DNA of 41,666 bases, taken from positions 1 through 41,666 of the forward strand of contig JACQHJ010000009.1 in NCBI GenBank assembly GCA_016199085.1. Direction: 5' to 3'. Position numbers and translations under genes: made by a program. The notes under the pieces are model-generated. The model made no database searches and was not told the DNA's origin. It saw only the letters and a list, made by a program, of their open reading frames with translations. This document shows positions 1 to 7,517 of the stretch, one piece after another (position 1 is the stretch's first letter; the number at the start of each line of letters is the position of its first letter). The DNA comes from Candidatus Levyibacteriota bacterium. Its GTDB lineage: Bacteria; Patescibacteriota; Microgenomatia; Levybacterales; UBA12049.

Positions 1-156
1 GAAGGAAACCTTTTTAATTTTGAAAAAAAATGTTGCAAAAAAAACAATATAAAAGACGGTTAAAATTGCAATAATATTCTTATAAAGAAGTCCCGCTACT
101 CCAAGTGAGAAAATAAGATATGAGTAAATTCCTATAACTAGCGCTAACTTATACAT
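1..156 (-). CDS. N-terminal fragment of a membrane protein (runs off left edge)
   Basis: An open frame of 52 codons reads leftward from ATG at 156 to the window edge without a stop. The visible residues are strongly hydrophobic, starting MYKLALVIGIYSYLIF, and form two predicted membrane segments separated by a short polar turn (LLYKN). The start is well supported by a strong Shine-Dalgarno, GGGGAGG, just upstream on the minus strand. It follows the glycosyltransferase at 224-991 on the same strand after a 67-bp gap, so it is likely another member of the surface-glycan operon, for example a polytopic transferase or polymerase. The family cannot be determined from this fragment. Confidence 0.6.
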   Translation of the reverse strand, partial: MYKLALVIGIYSYLIFSLGVAGLLYKNIIAILTVFYIVFFATFFFKIKKVSF

Positions 157-223
157 ATCCCTCCCCTACAAAGCAGATAAAAAACATAGATTGCTACAAG
201 TACTGCCGACCAGACAATAAATA

Positions 224-991
224 CTAAGACAAAGATTTCTTTTGCCATAAAAGCCAAAGCTTGCTTCTTACCAAAAACGAATGAAAACTCATCATAATCG
301 CAAATACCAGTCCCTCAAGTCCATCCTGAAAACCACGCTTTAACATAAAATTTAAAACAAATTTTCCTAAAGGATAATTTAATATACTAATAAATGAAGA
401 CCTAATCTTTTGCCCATACAGGTCTTTTGCCCTAATCGTTGAATAGAAGTTAATCTCTTCTAGGAACTCATCTACGGTTGGGTGGGGGAAATGGATTAAG
501 TAATTTTCGAATTCATCAGTTTTGCCATTTATTTGCCATGTCTCGTGAATTTTTCCAAACCATATTCCGCTGTCTCTTTTTGCAAGACGCAAAAACTTAA
601 TATTTCCCGTCTCGCCTTTGTTTAGGGTTTTTCCCCATAAAACATCTTTTCTTTGAATATAATACCCCTGAGTATTGCTCTCCTTTGAATTGATAATCAT
701 TGTATTGATCTCTTCCCTAAGCTGACTCGTTATCCTTTCATCTGCATCAATAAACAGTACCCACTTTTTCGTTGTTTTAGATAAGCCGAAAGTTCTTTGC
801 TTTGAAAAATCTCCGTTTAGACTATTTTTATAGATCTTGATTTTTTTGTTTTCAAGACTTTTTATTACCTCAAGGGTCCTGTCCGTTGAGAAATCATCAA
901 CAATTACTATTTCGTCAGCCCACAAAACAGTTTCAAGACAGTCAAAAATGTTTTTTTCTTCGTTTTTTGTAAGAATAACTACGCTTAGCAT
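224..991 (-). CDS. Family 2 glycosyltransferase (WaaE/KdtX-like)
   Basis: A 255-residue GT-A fold enzyme that transfers a sugar from a nucleotide-sugar donor, probably at the cytoplasmic face of the membrane. It opens with the GT2 signature SVVILTKNEEKNI (residues 3-15), then the nucleotide-binding strand IVIVDDFSTDRT and a DxD metal-binding motif in LFIDADER (about residues 80-87). This arrangement is typical of the WaaE/KdtX branch, which in other bacteria adds glucose-like sugars to lipid-linked glycans; the substrate here is unknown. A weak hydrophobic stretch near the C-terminus may attach it to the membrane. Its ATG is one base after the stop of the upstream gene (TAATATG), and the end of that gene carries a GAAGG Shine-Dalgarno. 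Confidence 0.85.
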   Translation of the reverse strand: MLSVVILTKNEEKNIFDCLETVLWADEIVIVDDFSTDRTLEVIKSLENKKIKIYKNSLNGDFSKQRTFGLSKTTKKWVLFIDADERITSQLREEINTMIINSKESNTQGYYIQRKDVLWGKTLNKGETGNIKFLRLAKRDSGIWFGKIHETWQINGKTDEFENYLIHFPHPTVDEFLEEINFYSTIRAKDLYGQKIRSSFISILNYPLGKFVLNFMLKRGFQDGLEGLVFAIMMSFHSFLVRSKLWLLWQKKSLS

Positions 992-992
992 A

Positions 993-3188
993 TTACCTTC
1001 TTTTTTCTATTGTAATTCCTTCCCTACTTTCAGACAATATATAGATAACTTCCCCTTTCCATTTTAACGGTTCCTTACCGTGATACCAGGAAAGATATTC
1101 GTAAGGAGCCGTATAGCTTTCAAATTGACTTCCCTCACCTTTTCCGATGACGGTAAAGCTCTTTGTGCCTGAATCCTTTATCATCCAAAGAGATGCATTC
1201 TCCCTGTCTTTAAGTGTTGGGCCAAATCTTTTTTTGGTCCCTTGGAAATAATCGTTTTGCAAGACTGATATTGCATTTGCCGTTATCAAAATAAAAATCA
1301 AGACTACGACAACAACAAACAGTTTTTTGAAATTTAGTAAATAGCCTAAAAATATTCCTATCATTAAAATTACCGGAACAAACATTGACATTAAGTATGC
1401 ATCCGAGGGTGTTTTAGTAATTAATATCCCGGAAAGCAAAAAGACGGAGATAAAAACAAGAATTAAATACTCAGGTCTTATGGGTTTCTTGACAGAAAAG
1501 TAAAGCAAATGTGCAAAACTTAAAACTGATATTAAAATTGCAATCAAGGAATTTTGAATAAAAACAAGTTTTCTTACGAAATCGGATAAAAAGGTTAAAA
1601 TTACAAAATATCCCGTAAAGTCTGTTTGACCTTTTGTAAAGCCAGTAAGGAATGAAAAACCCTTATACAAGATCCATCCTCCAAATACTATTGTCTGTGG
1701 AAATCCATTTTTAAAATCATATATCAGTATAGGAATCATTGGGAAAAAAGCTAAAACAGAAAATACAAAACTTTTTTTATTTAAAATATCTCTATGCCAC
1801 GGTGTTTTCTTTACAAATCCGTAAAGTAAAATAAAAAGAAACAAGATCTCAAGAATTACTGTCTGAAGTTCAAAATTATAAAGGAGAACCAATGAAAGAA
1901 TTATTAATGGAAAATATTTTGTTTCTCCTTTTATCCATTTGAGTAAAAAGTAAATAAAACATGCGATAAAAAGAGGTATTAAGCTCGTATGATATGCCAT
2001 TCTACTGCTTAAAATGGCAAAAGGCGAAAATGCGTAAAGAATCGAAGAGATAAATGCAATTCTTTGGGAAAAAATTTCAGTACCAATTTTGTAAATTAAG
2101 ACTATTGTTAAAACATCTGCAACTGCGCTGAAATAGAATGGAGATAAAGGATTGAAATCAAATACTAAAAATAATAATGAAACAAGATAGGTCCATAAAG
2201 GTCCCTGATGAAGCCATAAATGACTCGATGTTATACCTACAAGTGGCACATTACCTGTAGTCAGAAAGTCTTTAGCAGAAACAAAAAACCATCCTTGATC
2301 GCCTATGAAAGGAGCAAGGTTATCTAAATTATAGACTCTTATTAAAAGAGCAGATAAAAGAATTGAAAATAGCAATAAGTTAGTTTTATTTATTAAGAGA
2401 AAAGATTCTACCAATAATGTTTTTATTAGCCCGAAATGTTTTCTGAAGTAATAAAATCTACTTTTTCTAAAGATTTGGTCTCTGTTTTTCAAAAGTTTTG
2501 TAGTAGTCCCCCATTTATGGATTAATTTAGAGTTTGGGTCAATAAAAAGTTTATATCCTGCATCTCGTACTCTTTTGCAAAAATCAAACTCTTCAAAATA
2601 GAGAAAAAACGTTTCATCAAATCCTCCAACTTCATCGAATATTTTCTTACTTAACATTAATGCCGTTCCAGGAACATTATCGACCTGTTTAAGCTTATTT
2701 ACTTCCCAATTTTTTACCCAATAGTCTTTGGAAAATGGATTATTAGGAAATAACCTATCTAAAAATGAAAATTTAAAGATTGCTCTAAGTGGAGTCGGTT
2801 CCTTAGCTCCCTGCTTCATAGCTTTTCCATCCTCTGTATATAAAATTGGGGAAATTACATTGACTTCTTTATTTTTTTTTAGTTTATGAAGTAACTTTGA
2901 TGCGATGTCTTCTTTAAAAATTACATCAGGATTTAATATAAATATATATTCTCCCAAGGCATTCCTAACTCCCAAGTTTATTCCTGAACCATAGCCAATA
3001 TTTTTAGCAGAAGGGATATATTTAATATTTTTATATTTATTCTTAAGCGAAGGTTCGATTTCTTTTTCCTCACTATTGTCTACAATTATTACTTCGAATT
3101 TAAATTTTGGTTTAAATTTAAGAAGAGAATCTAAGCATTCAAACAAATCTTTCTTATTTTTATAATGAACAATAATAAATGAAAACAT
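993..3188 (-). CDS. GT2 glycosyltransferase fused to a GT-C membrane glycosyltransferase
   Basis: A 731-residue fusion. Residues 1 to about 255 are a complete GT2 domain of the rhamnosyltransferase (WbbL) type: FIIVHYKNKKDL at the start, IIVDNSE, the metal site NPDVIF (86-91), and the acceptor-side motif FEEFDFCKR (198-206). From about residue 265 onward there are about ten hydrophobic segments of a PMT/ArnT-like GT-C enzyme, with the expected acidic loop motif GDQGWFF (296-302) after the first membrane helix. GT-C enzymes use polyprenyl-phosphate sugars on the outer face, so one polypeptide would cover a cytoplasmic and an extracytoplasmic transfer. The C-terminus is a small soluble part. 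It starts two bases after the stop of the GT4 gene (TAATTATG). Substrates are unknown. Confidence 0.8.
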   Translation of the reverse strand: MFSFIIVHYKNKKDLFECLDSLLKFKPKFKFEVIIVDNSEEKEIEPSLKNKYKNIKYIPSAKNIGYGSGINLGVRNALGEYIFILNPDVIFKEDIASKLLHKLKKNKEVNVISPILYTEDGKAMKQGAKEPTPLRAIFKFSFLDRLFPNNPFSKDYWVKNWEVNKLKQVDNVPGTALMLSKKIFDEVGGFDETFFLYFEEFDFCKRVRDAGYKLFIDPNSKLIHKWGTTTKLLKNRDQIFRKSRFYYFRKHFGLIKTLLVESFLLINKTNLLLFSILLSALLIRVYNLDNLAPFIGDQGWFFVSAKDFLTTGNVPLVGITSSHLWLHQGPLWTYLVSLLFLVFDFNPLSPFYFSAVADVLTIVLIYKIGTEIFSQRIAFISSILYAFSPFAILSSRMAYHTSLIPLFIACFIYFLLKWIKGETKYFPLIILSLVLLYNFELQTVILEILFLFILLYGFVKKTPWHRDILNKKSFVFSVLAFFPMIPILIYDFKNGFPQTIVFGGWILYKGFSFLTGFTKGQTDFTGYFVILTFLSDFVRKLVFIQNSLIAILISVLSFAHLLYFSVKKPIRPEYLILVFISVFLLSGILITKTPSDAYLMSMFVPVILMIGIFLGYLLNFKKLFVVVVVLIFILITANAISVLQNDYFQGTKKRFGPTLKDRENASLWMIKDSGTKSFTVIGKGEGSQFESYTAPYEYLSWYHGKEPLKWKGEVIYILSESREGITIEKRR

Positions 3189-3190
3189 AA

Positions 3191-4312
3191 TTAATAAGGA
3201 GTTGCATTTTTATTAAGTTTTGCTGTTAGATATTGTTCTAACACCATTCCTTTGACTTTCCAATCCCAGTTCTCAACCATATTTCTCCTTGCTTGTTTGC
3301 CCATTGCATCCAAAACACTCTTATGTCTCAATAGAAAATCCAATTTCTTTGCAAATAGACTTACGTCTCTTTTTATTAAATATCCTGTCTTTCCATCTAT
3401 TACTGTTTCTCTATGGCCTCCTTCATTCACCGCTACAACTGGAACTCCACACGACAATATTTCCATTGGAACCATTCCTAGCGGCTCTTTGTAGGAAACA
3501 GCTACAAAAATTCTTGATTTTCTATAAAGTTCCAATAATTGATTATCCGATAGCCATTCATTTTCAAAAGCAACAACTCTAACTTTAGGATTAGTTTTCA
3601 TTTTTTTAATAACGTTTTCGAAAAAAGGGTATCCGTCTAGAAAATCATATGAACCTATAAATAGTAAGTCAAATTCTTTTTTTGTTTTCTTATAATCGAA
3701 ATATGACGTATTTACTCCATAATGAATTACGTCTCCACGCATACCATATACCCTAGCAAACATATCTCTAGTAAATTTAGAAATTGAAATAATATAACTC
3801 GCTCTGTGTATATTCCATATATCTAAATACTTCCTGATAAGCCTATTTAATTGTTCATATTTTCTTTTAAAGAAATTGACTCCCTCCGCTTTAAATAGTT
3901 CTGGCTCATATATTATTCTGTAATAGGGGTCGTTGCAATAAAAAAAGCTTGGAACCTTTAAGAAATTTAAAATAAATGGAGATTCAATATACTGAGAAGC
4001 AGCAACATATGCTAAATCATAATGTTTACTACTCTCATTAATTACGTTAGCAATTTTCTTGTTTAACAGACATAGCTTAAAAAGCTCTATAGTGTCTTTA
4101 TATAATCGAGCTCTCACATTACCTCCTACCCATTTTTTGGGATAAAATTTATAACTAAATATATTCGTGTAAAACTCTTTTTCTTCTCTAACTACATCCT
4201 CAATCGTAAATAGATCTACTGAGTGTCCTCTTTTTTTTAGTTGATAAGCAAATTCATTCGTTCCTCTCCTTGCCCCACCCTTGTGTAATTCATGGTAAAA
4301 AGCAATTTTCAT
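3191..4312 (-). CDS. Family 4 glycosyltransferase
   Basis: A 373-residue GT-B fold glycosyltransferase. The N-terminal half begins MKIAFYHELHKGGARRGTNE, where a glycine-containing loop meets the acceptor. The C-terminal half has the GT4 donor-binding E-x7-E region as EPLGMVPMEILSCGVPVVA, followed by GGHRETVIDGKTGYL. GT4 enzymes of this type transfer hexoses such as mannose or glucose from nucleotide sugars with retention of configuration; the exact sugar cannot be deduced. No signal peptide or membrane helix is present, so it acts in the cytoplasm or peripherally. It lies directly after the flippase gene with no gap and two bases before the fusion glycosyltransferase, consistent with one operon. 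No Shine-Dalgarno is seen. Confidence 0.85.
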   Translation of the reverse strand: MKIAFYHELHKGGARRGTNEFAYQLKKRGHSVDLFTIEDVVREEKEFYTNIFSYKFYPKKWVGGNVRARLYKDTIELFKLCLLNKKIANVINESSKHYDLAYVAASQYIESPFILNFLKVPSFFYCNDPYYRIIYEPELFKAEGVNFFKRKYEQLNRLIRKYLDIWNIHRASYIISISKFTRDMFARVYGMRGDVIHYGVNTSYFDYKKTKKEFDLLFIGSYDFLDGYPFFENVIKKMKTNPKVRVVAFENEWLSDNQLLELYRKSRIFVAVSYKEPLGMVPMEILSCGVPVVAVNEGGHRETVIDGKTGYLIKRDVSLFAKKLDFLLRHKSVLDAMGKQARRNMVENWDWKVKGMVLEQYLTAKLNKNATPY

Positions 4313-5575
4313 TTATTTATTAAATAATCTTACAATTAGTAATACTATTACAGGAATTTCAACTAAGACAGATATTAAGGCTGAATATCCTGCTCCCACC
4401 ATTCCAAACAACATAACCAAAGGGTAAATTGTAATTATTAGTGCCAAAAATCGAACAAAAATCATTACGGTTACATATTCTTGTCTTCCTCTTGATAAAA
4501 ATAAAGCAGATGAAGGGCCTGTAATTGCCCTAAGTATTCCATAGATTGCAAGTACCTTTAAAACAGGAATTACAGATAACCATTGTGATCCCAAAACAAC
4601 TCTTACAACTTCTGAGCTAAATATATATAGAAAACCACCCACTAAAACTGAAAGGATTATGGTAATCAACATTGTTTTTGTAAAAGCCCTTTGCAATCTA
4701 GCAACATCTTGTTCTATTTTTGTATAAACAGGAAATATTACTTGATTTACTACGTTTGAAACCTCTGTTATGGGAAGCATAGATATCTTATAAGCCATTT
4801 GATATATACCCAGGGATGATGCACCCAATAGTTTTCCCACCACGATATTGTCCCCATTTTCTCCAAAATAATTAAATATTCCGTATGCAGTAATCCATTT
4901 TCCTTTGTGAAATATTTCCTTAAGGTAATCCATCCTAAATTTGAACTTAGGAATCGGTTTAATAAGCACAAACGAAATAATAACTTCTAATATGGCACCT
5001 GCCAGTAATCCAAATACTAAGCTATATACCGAATGTGTTATTATTCCCAATATAATTGCTACAGCAGCATCTACGAAAAATAATACAGCTCTAAACCAAA
5101 ATTCATACATAAAGTTTAATTCCTTCTGAAATTTTACTTCTGCAGGATTAATAAACCCTCTTATTAATGGAACCAAGCTTATTAATAAAAGTATTCCTAA
5201 TGCCTCCGGTGTTTTAAAGAAAGACGCAATAAATGGAGATGAAATTATAATTAAAAGAAAAATAACTATTCCCCTTATTATAGAAACAACCCAGGCAGAG
5301 TCTAGATATTCTTTTATATCTTTTTTTACCTGAATTAAAATTATATTTATTCCGGTCTCGGTTAATATCTCCAAAAGTGCTAATACCAAAGAGGCTATTC
5401 CAAAAACACCAAACTGTGAAGGAGTTAGAACCCTTGCCAAAACAGCAATTTTTGCAAATGACAATATTCTCGTAATTACTCTAAAAGAAGACATCCAAGA
5501 GATGCCTTTTAATGCGGTTTTCGTATATCCCATATTTACTATTGAAATTATACCAATTTTGGCCTTATAATACAT
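4313..5575 (-). CDS. Wzx-type oligosaccharide flippase
   Basis: A 420-residue integral membrane protein with about 12 to 14 hydrophobic segments and the features of the polysaccharide-transporter (Wzx/TuaB/WzxC) branch of the MOP superfamily. The N-terminal pattern is TALKGISWMSSFRVITRI followed by AVLARVLTPSQFGVFGIASL, and a mid-protein motif is GENGDNIVVGKLLGASSLGIYQMAYKI-like. It should flip undecaprenyl-linked oligosaccharides across the cytoplasmic membrane. Two starts are possible. ATG at 5575 has a Shine-Dalgarno (AGGAG, six bases upstream); ATG at 5533 gives the more typical family N-terminus MGYTKTALKG. The first 14 codons of the long form overlap a strong promoter for the divergent methyltransferase gene. 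Confidence 0.85.
   Translation of the reverse strand: MYYKAKIGIISIVNMGYTKTALKGISWMSSFRVITRILSFAKIAVLARVLTPSQFGVFGIASLVLALLEILTETGINIILIQVKKDIKEYLDSAWVVSIIRGIVIFLLIIISSPFIASFFKTPEALGILLLISLVPLIRGFINPAEVKFQKELNFMYEFWFRAVLFFVDAAVAIILGIITHSVYSLVFGLLAGAILEVIISFVLIKPIPKFKFRMDYLKEIFHKGKWITAYGIFNYFGENGDNIVVGKLLGASSLGIYQMAYKISMLPITEVSNVVNQVIFPVYTKIEQDVARLQRAFTKTMLITIILSVLVGGFLYIFSSEVVRVVLGSQWLSVIPVLKVLAIYGILRAITGPSSALFLSRGRQEYVTVMIFVRFLALIITIYPLVMLFGMVGAGYSALISVLVEIPVIVLLIVRLFNK
5542..5571 (+). promoter_or_regulatory. Promoter of the C-methyltransferase gene
   Basis: TTGAAA (5542-5547), an 18-bp spacer and a perfect TATAAT (5566-5571). The start of transcription would be near 5578, giving a 5' UTR of about 12 nt and no Shine-Dalgarno. 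The promoter overlaps the long form of the divergent flippase gene. Confidence 0.7.
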
Positions 5576-5590
5576 TAACTGCTCCTGTAG

Positions 5591-6805
5591 ATGAAAATTA
5601 AAGCCTGTAGAGTTTGTGGCTCAAAAAATTTATTAAAAATATTATCCCTTGGAAATCAGTATCTTTCTGATTTTGTAAAAACGAATAAGAAGCCGAAATC
5701 CTTTCCTCTTAGCATATTTGTTTGCAAAAGATGCCTTCTTGTTCAACTTGATAATAATGCACCGCAAAAATATTTATATACCGAAAGATATGGATATAAA
5801 TCCGGGATCAATCAAACAATGAAAGACGAATTAAAGGGTATTGCAAATGAATCCTTAAGAAAGATTAAAAAGACTAAAGATAAAGTTGTTGCAGTAGACA
5901 TTGGCGCAAATGACGGAACGCTCCTTAGTTTCTATCCAAAATCTGTTCATAGAGTATCCGTAGAGCCTGTCAAAAAGCTTGCAAAAGAAAGCAAAAAATA
6001 TGCCAATGAAGTTGTTAACGATTATTTTACTTATGAAGCATATTCAAAACATTCAAAAAATCTAAAAGCAGATATTGTATCTGCTATATCTTGTTTTTAT
6101 GACATGGAAGAACCAAATAAATTTGTCGAAGATGTAAAGAAAATTATGAAAGATGATGGAATTTTTGTCATACAGCAAAATTATCTTGTCGAAATGCTTA
6201 GGAAAAACGCATTTGATAACATTGTTCATGAACATTTGGAATATTACTCTTTGCTTTCCTTAAATAATTTACTTGCAAGACATAACTTGGAAGTGTTTGA
6301 TGTTGAGCTAAGAGATCTAAACGGAGGAAGTTTCAGAACATATATTGCTCAGAAAGGTAAAAGAAGGATTAGCAAGAACGTATTGAAAATGCAGGTCCTG
6401 GAAAAACGGCTTAGGCTAACAAATAAAAAGGTTTATAAAGATTTTGCTAAAAGAATAAAGGAAAATAAAGAAAAAATATTAAACTTCATTAAAAAAGAAG
6501 TCAAAAGAGGAAAAACAATCTACCTATATGGCGCGTCAACCAGGGGAAATACTCTCCTTCAGTATTTAGGGCTTGGGACAAAATATATTCCCTTTGCCGT
6601 CGAAAGAAATCCTGAAAAATGGGGAAAGAAAATTGCATCTGTTGGAATTCCAATCATTTCCGAGGAAAAGGCCAGAAAAGATAAACCAGATTATATGCTA
6701 GTTTTACCTTGGTTTTTTAAAACTGAATTCTTAAAACGCGAAGGGACATATTTGAAAGGTGGCGGACATTTTATTTTCCCCCTTCCAAAAATCGACGTGG
6801 TCTAA
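5591..6805 (+). CDS. Sugar C-methyltransferase (TylC3/NovU-like)
   Basis: A 404-residue SAM-dependent C-methyltransferase of the three-part family that methylates NDP-keto-deoxysugars. The N-terminal zinc domain has two CxxC pairs (C6/C9 and C45/C48). The central Rossmann domain has the SAM motif VDIGANDGT (102-110). The C-terminal domain contains a Rossmann-like GASTRGNTLLQYLGL stretch near residue 315 and ends in the family's IFPLP signature. It probably adds a methyl branch to a deoxysugar used in the surrounding glycan locus; no deoxysugar biosynthesis genes are visible here. It is transcribed alone, divergently from the flippase with only 15 bp between start codons, and tail to tail with the gene at 6807. 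Confidence 0.88.
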   Translation: MKIKACRVCGSKNLLKILSLGNQYLSDFVKTNKKPKSFPLSIFVCKRCLLVQLDNNAPQKYLYTERYGYKSGINQTMKDELKGIANESLRKIKKTKDKVVAVDIGANDGTLLSFYPKSVHRVSVEPVKKLAKESKKYANEVVNDYFTYEAYSKHSKNLKADIVSAISCFYDMEEPNKFVEDVKKIMKDDGIFVIQQNYLVEMLRKNAFDNIVHEHLEYYSLLSLNNLLARHNLEVFDVELRDLNGGSFRTYIAQKGKRRISKNVLKMQVLEKRLRLTNKKVYKDFAKRIKENKEKILNFIKKEVKRGKTIYLYGASTRGNTLLQYLGLGTKYIPFAVERNPEKWGKKIASVGIPIISEEKARKDKPDYMLVLPWFFKTEFLKREGTYLKGGGHFIFPLPKIDVV

Positions 6806-6806
6806 T

Positions 6807-7517
6807 TTAACCTGCAATCCTCATTTTCAGAACAAACAAAAGGGAATTTAGAAGCTCTGCACTATTTACATTAGACTTACCATATTTCCTAAAGTTCCAC
6901 GTAATAGGAACTTCTCCAATCCTAAAACCTTCCTTATAAAGCTTATACAAAACCTCTGAGAGAGTAATAAACCCTTTTGCTTTAATTTTGGTTTTTGTTA
7001 AATATAAAACAGCATCTCTGCTATATAGCCTAAAACCACTTGTGAAATCAGAAGCCTGGACGCCTAACCAGCTTCTTAAAAAAATATTAATCACCCTACT
7101 TAATATTGTTCTATTTTTGGCAATATTTTTTATTCTTCCACCGGGTAAATATCTTGAACCTATAATCAAATCAAATTTTCCACTGTCTTTTTTTTCCATA
7201 AATCTTTTAAACTCTGCCGGATCATGAGCGAGATCTGAGTCCATTTCAAAAACATAATCCATGTTTTTATCCTTCAGGGATTCCCTAAACCCTTCTATTA
7301 CCGCGCTTCCTCTTCCGGATTTTTTCATCCTAGAGATAAGGGTAATGTTTTTTTTATTCTTAACTATTTTCCTTAGTTTACTATTTTCACCCACAGATGA
7401 ATCATCCACTATGATGACTTTGGCTTCAGGAAGGTACTGGGAAATTCCTTTTATTAGAATTGATATATTTTTCACTTCATTGTACGAGGGAATAACTATT
7501 GATATATTATTTTTCAT
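6807..7517 (-). CDS. Polyprenyl-phosphate glycosyltransferase (DPM1-like GT2)
   Basis: A 236-residue GT2 enzyme resembling dolichol-phosphate mannosyltransferase. It starts NISIVIPSYNEVKNISIL, has VDDSS, the DxD site EMDSDLAHDP, and the family marker SGFRLYSRDAV. It lacks a C-terminal membrane domain, matching the short soluble DPM1 class. The expected reaction is transfer of a hexose (mannose in the named family) from GDP-sugar to polyprenyl phosphate, making the lipid donor that GT-C enzymes use outside the membrane. The context fits well: it overlaps by 11 bp the GT2::GT-C fusion gene upstream, and three other GT-C proteins lie within 7 kb. The sugar identity is inference. Confidence 0.88.
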   Translation of the reverse strand: MKNNISIVIPSYNEVKNISILIKGISQYLPEAKVIIVDDSSVGENSKLRKIVKNKKNITLISRMKKSGRGSAVIEGFRESLKDKNMDYVFEMDSDLAHDPAEFKRFMEKKDSGKFDLIIGSRYLPGGRIKNIAKNRTILSRVINIFLRSWLGVQASDFTSGFRLYSRDAVLYLTKTKIKAKGFITLSEVLYKLYKEGFRIGEVPITWNFRKYGKSNVNSAELLNSLLFVLKMRIAG

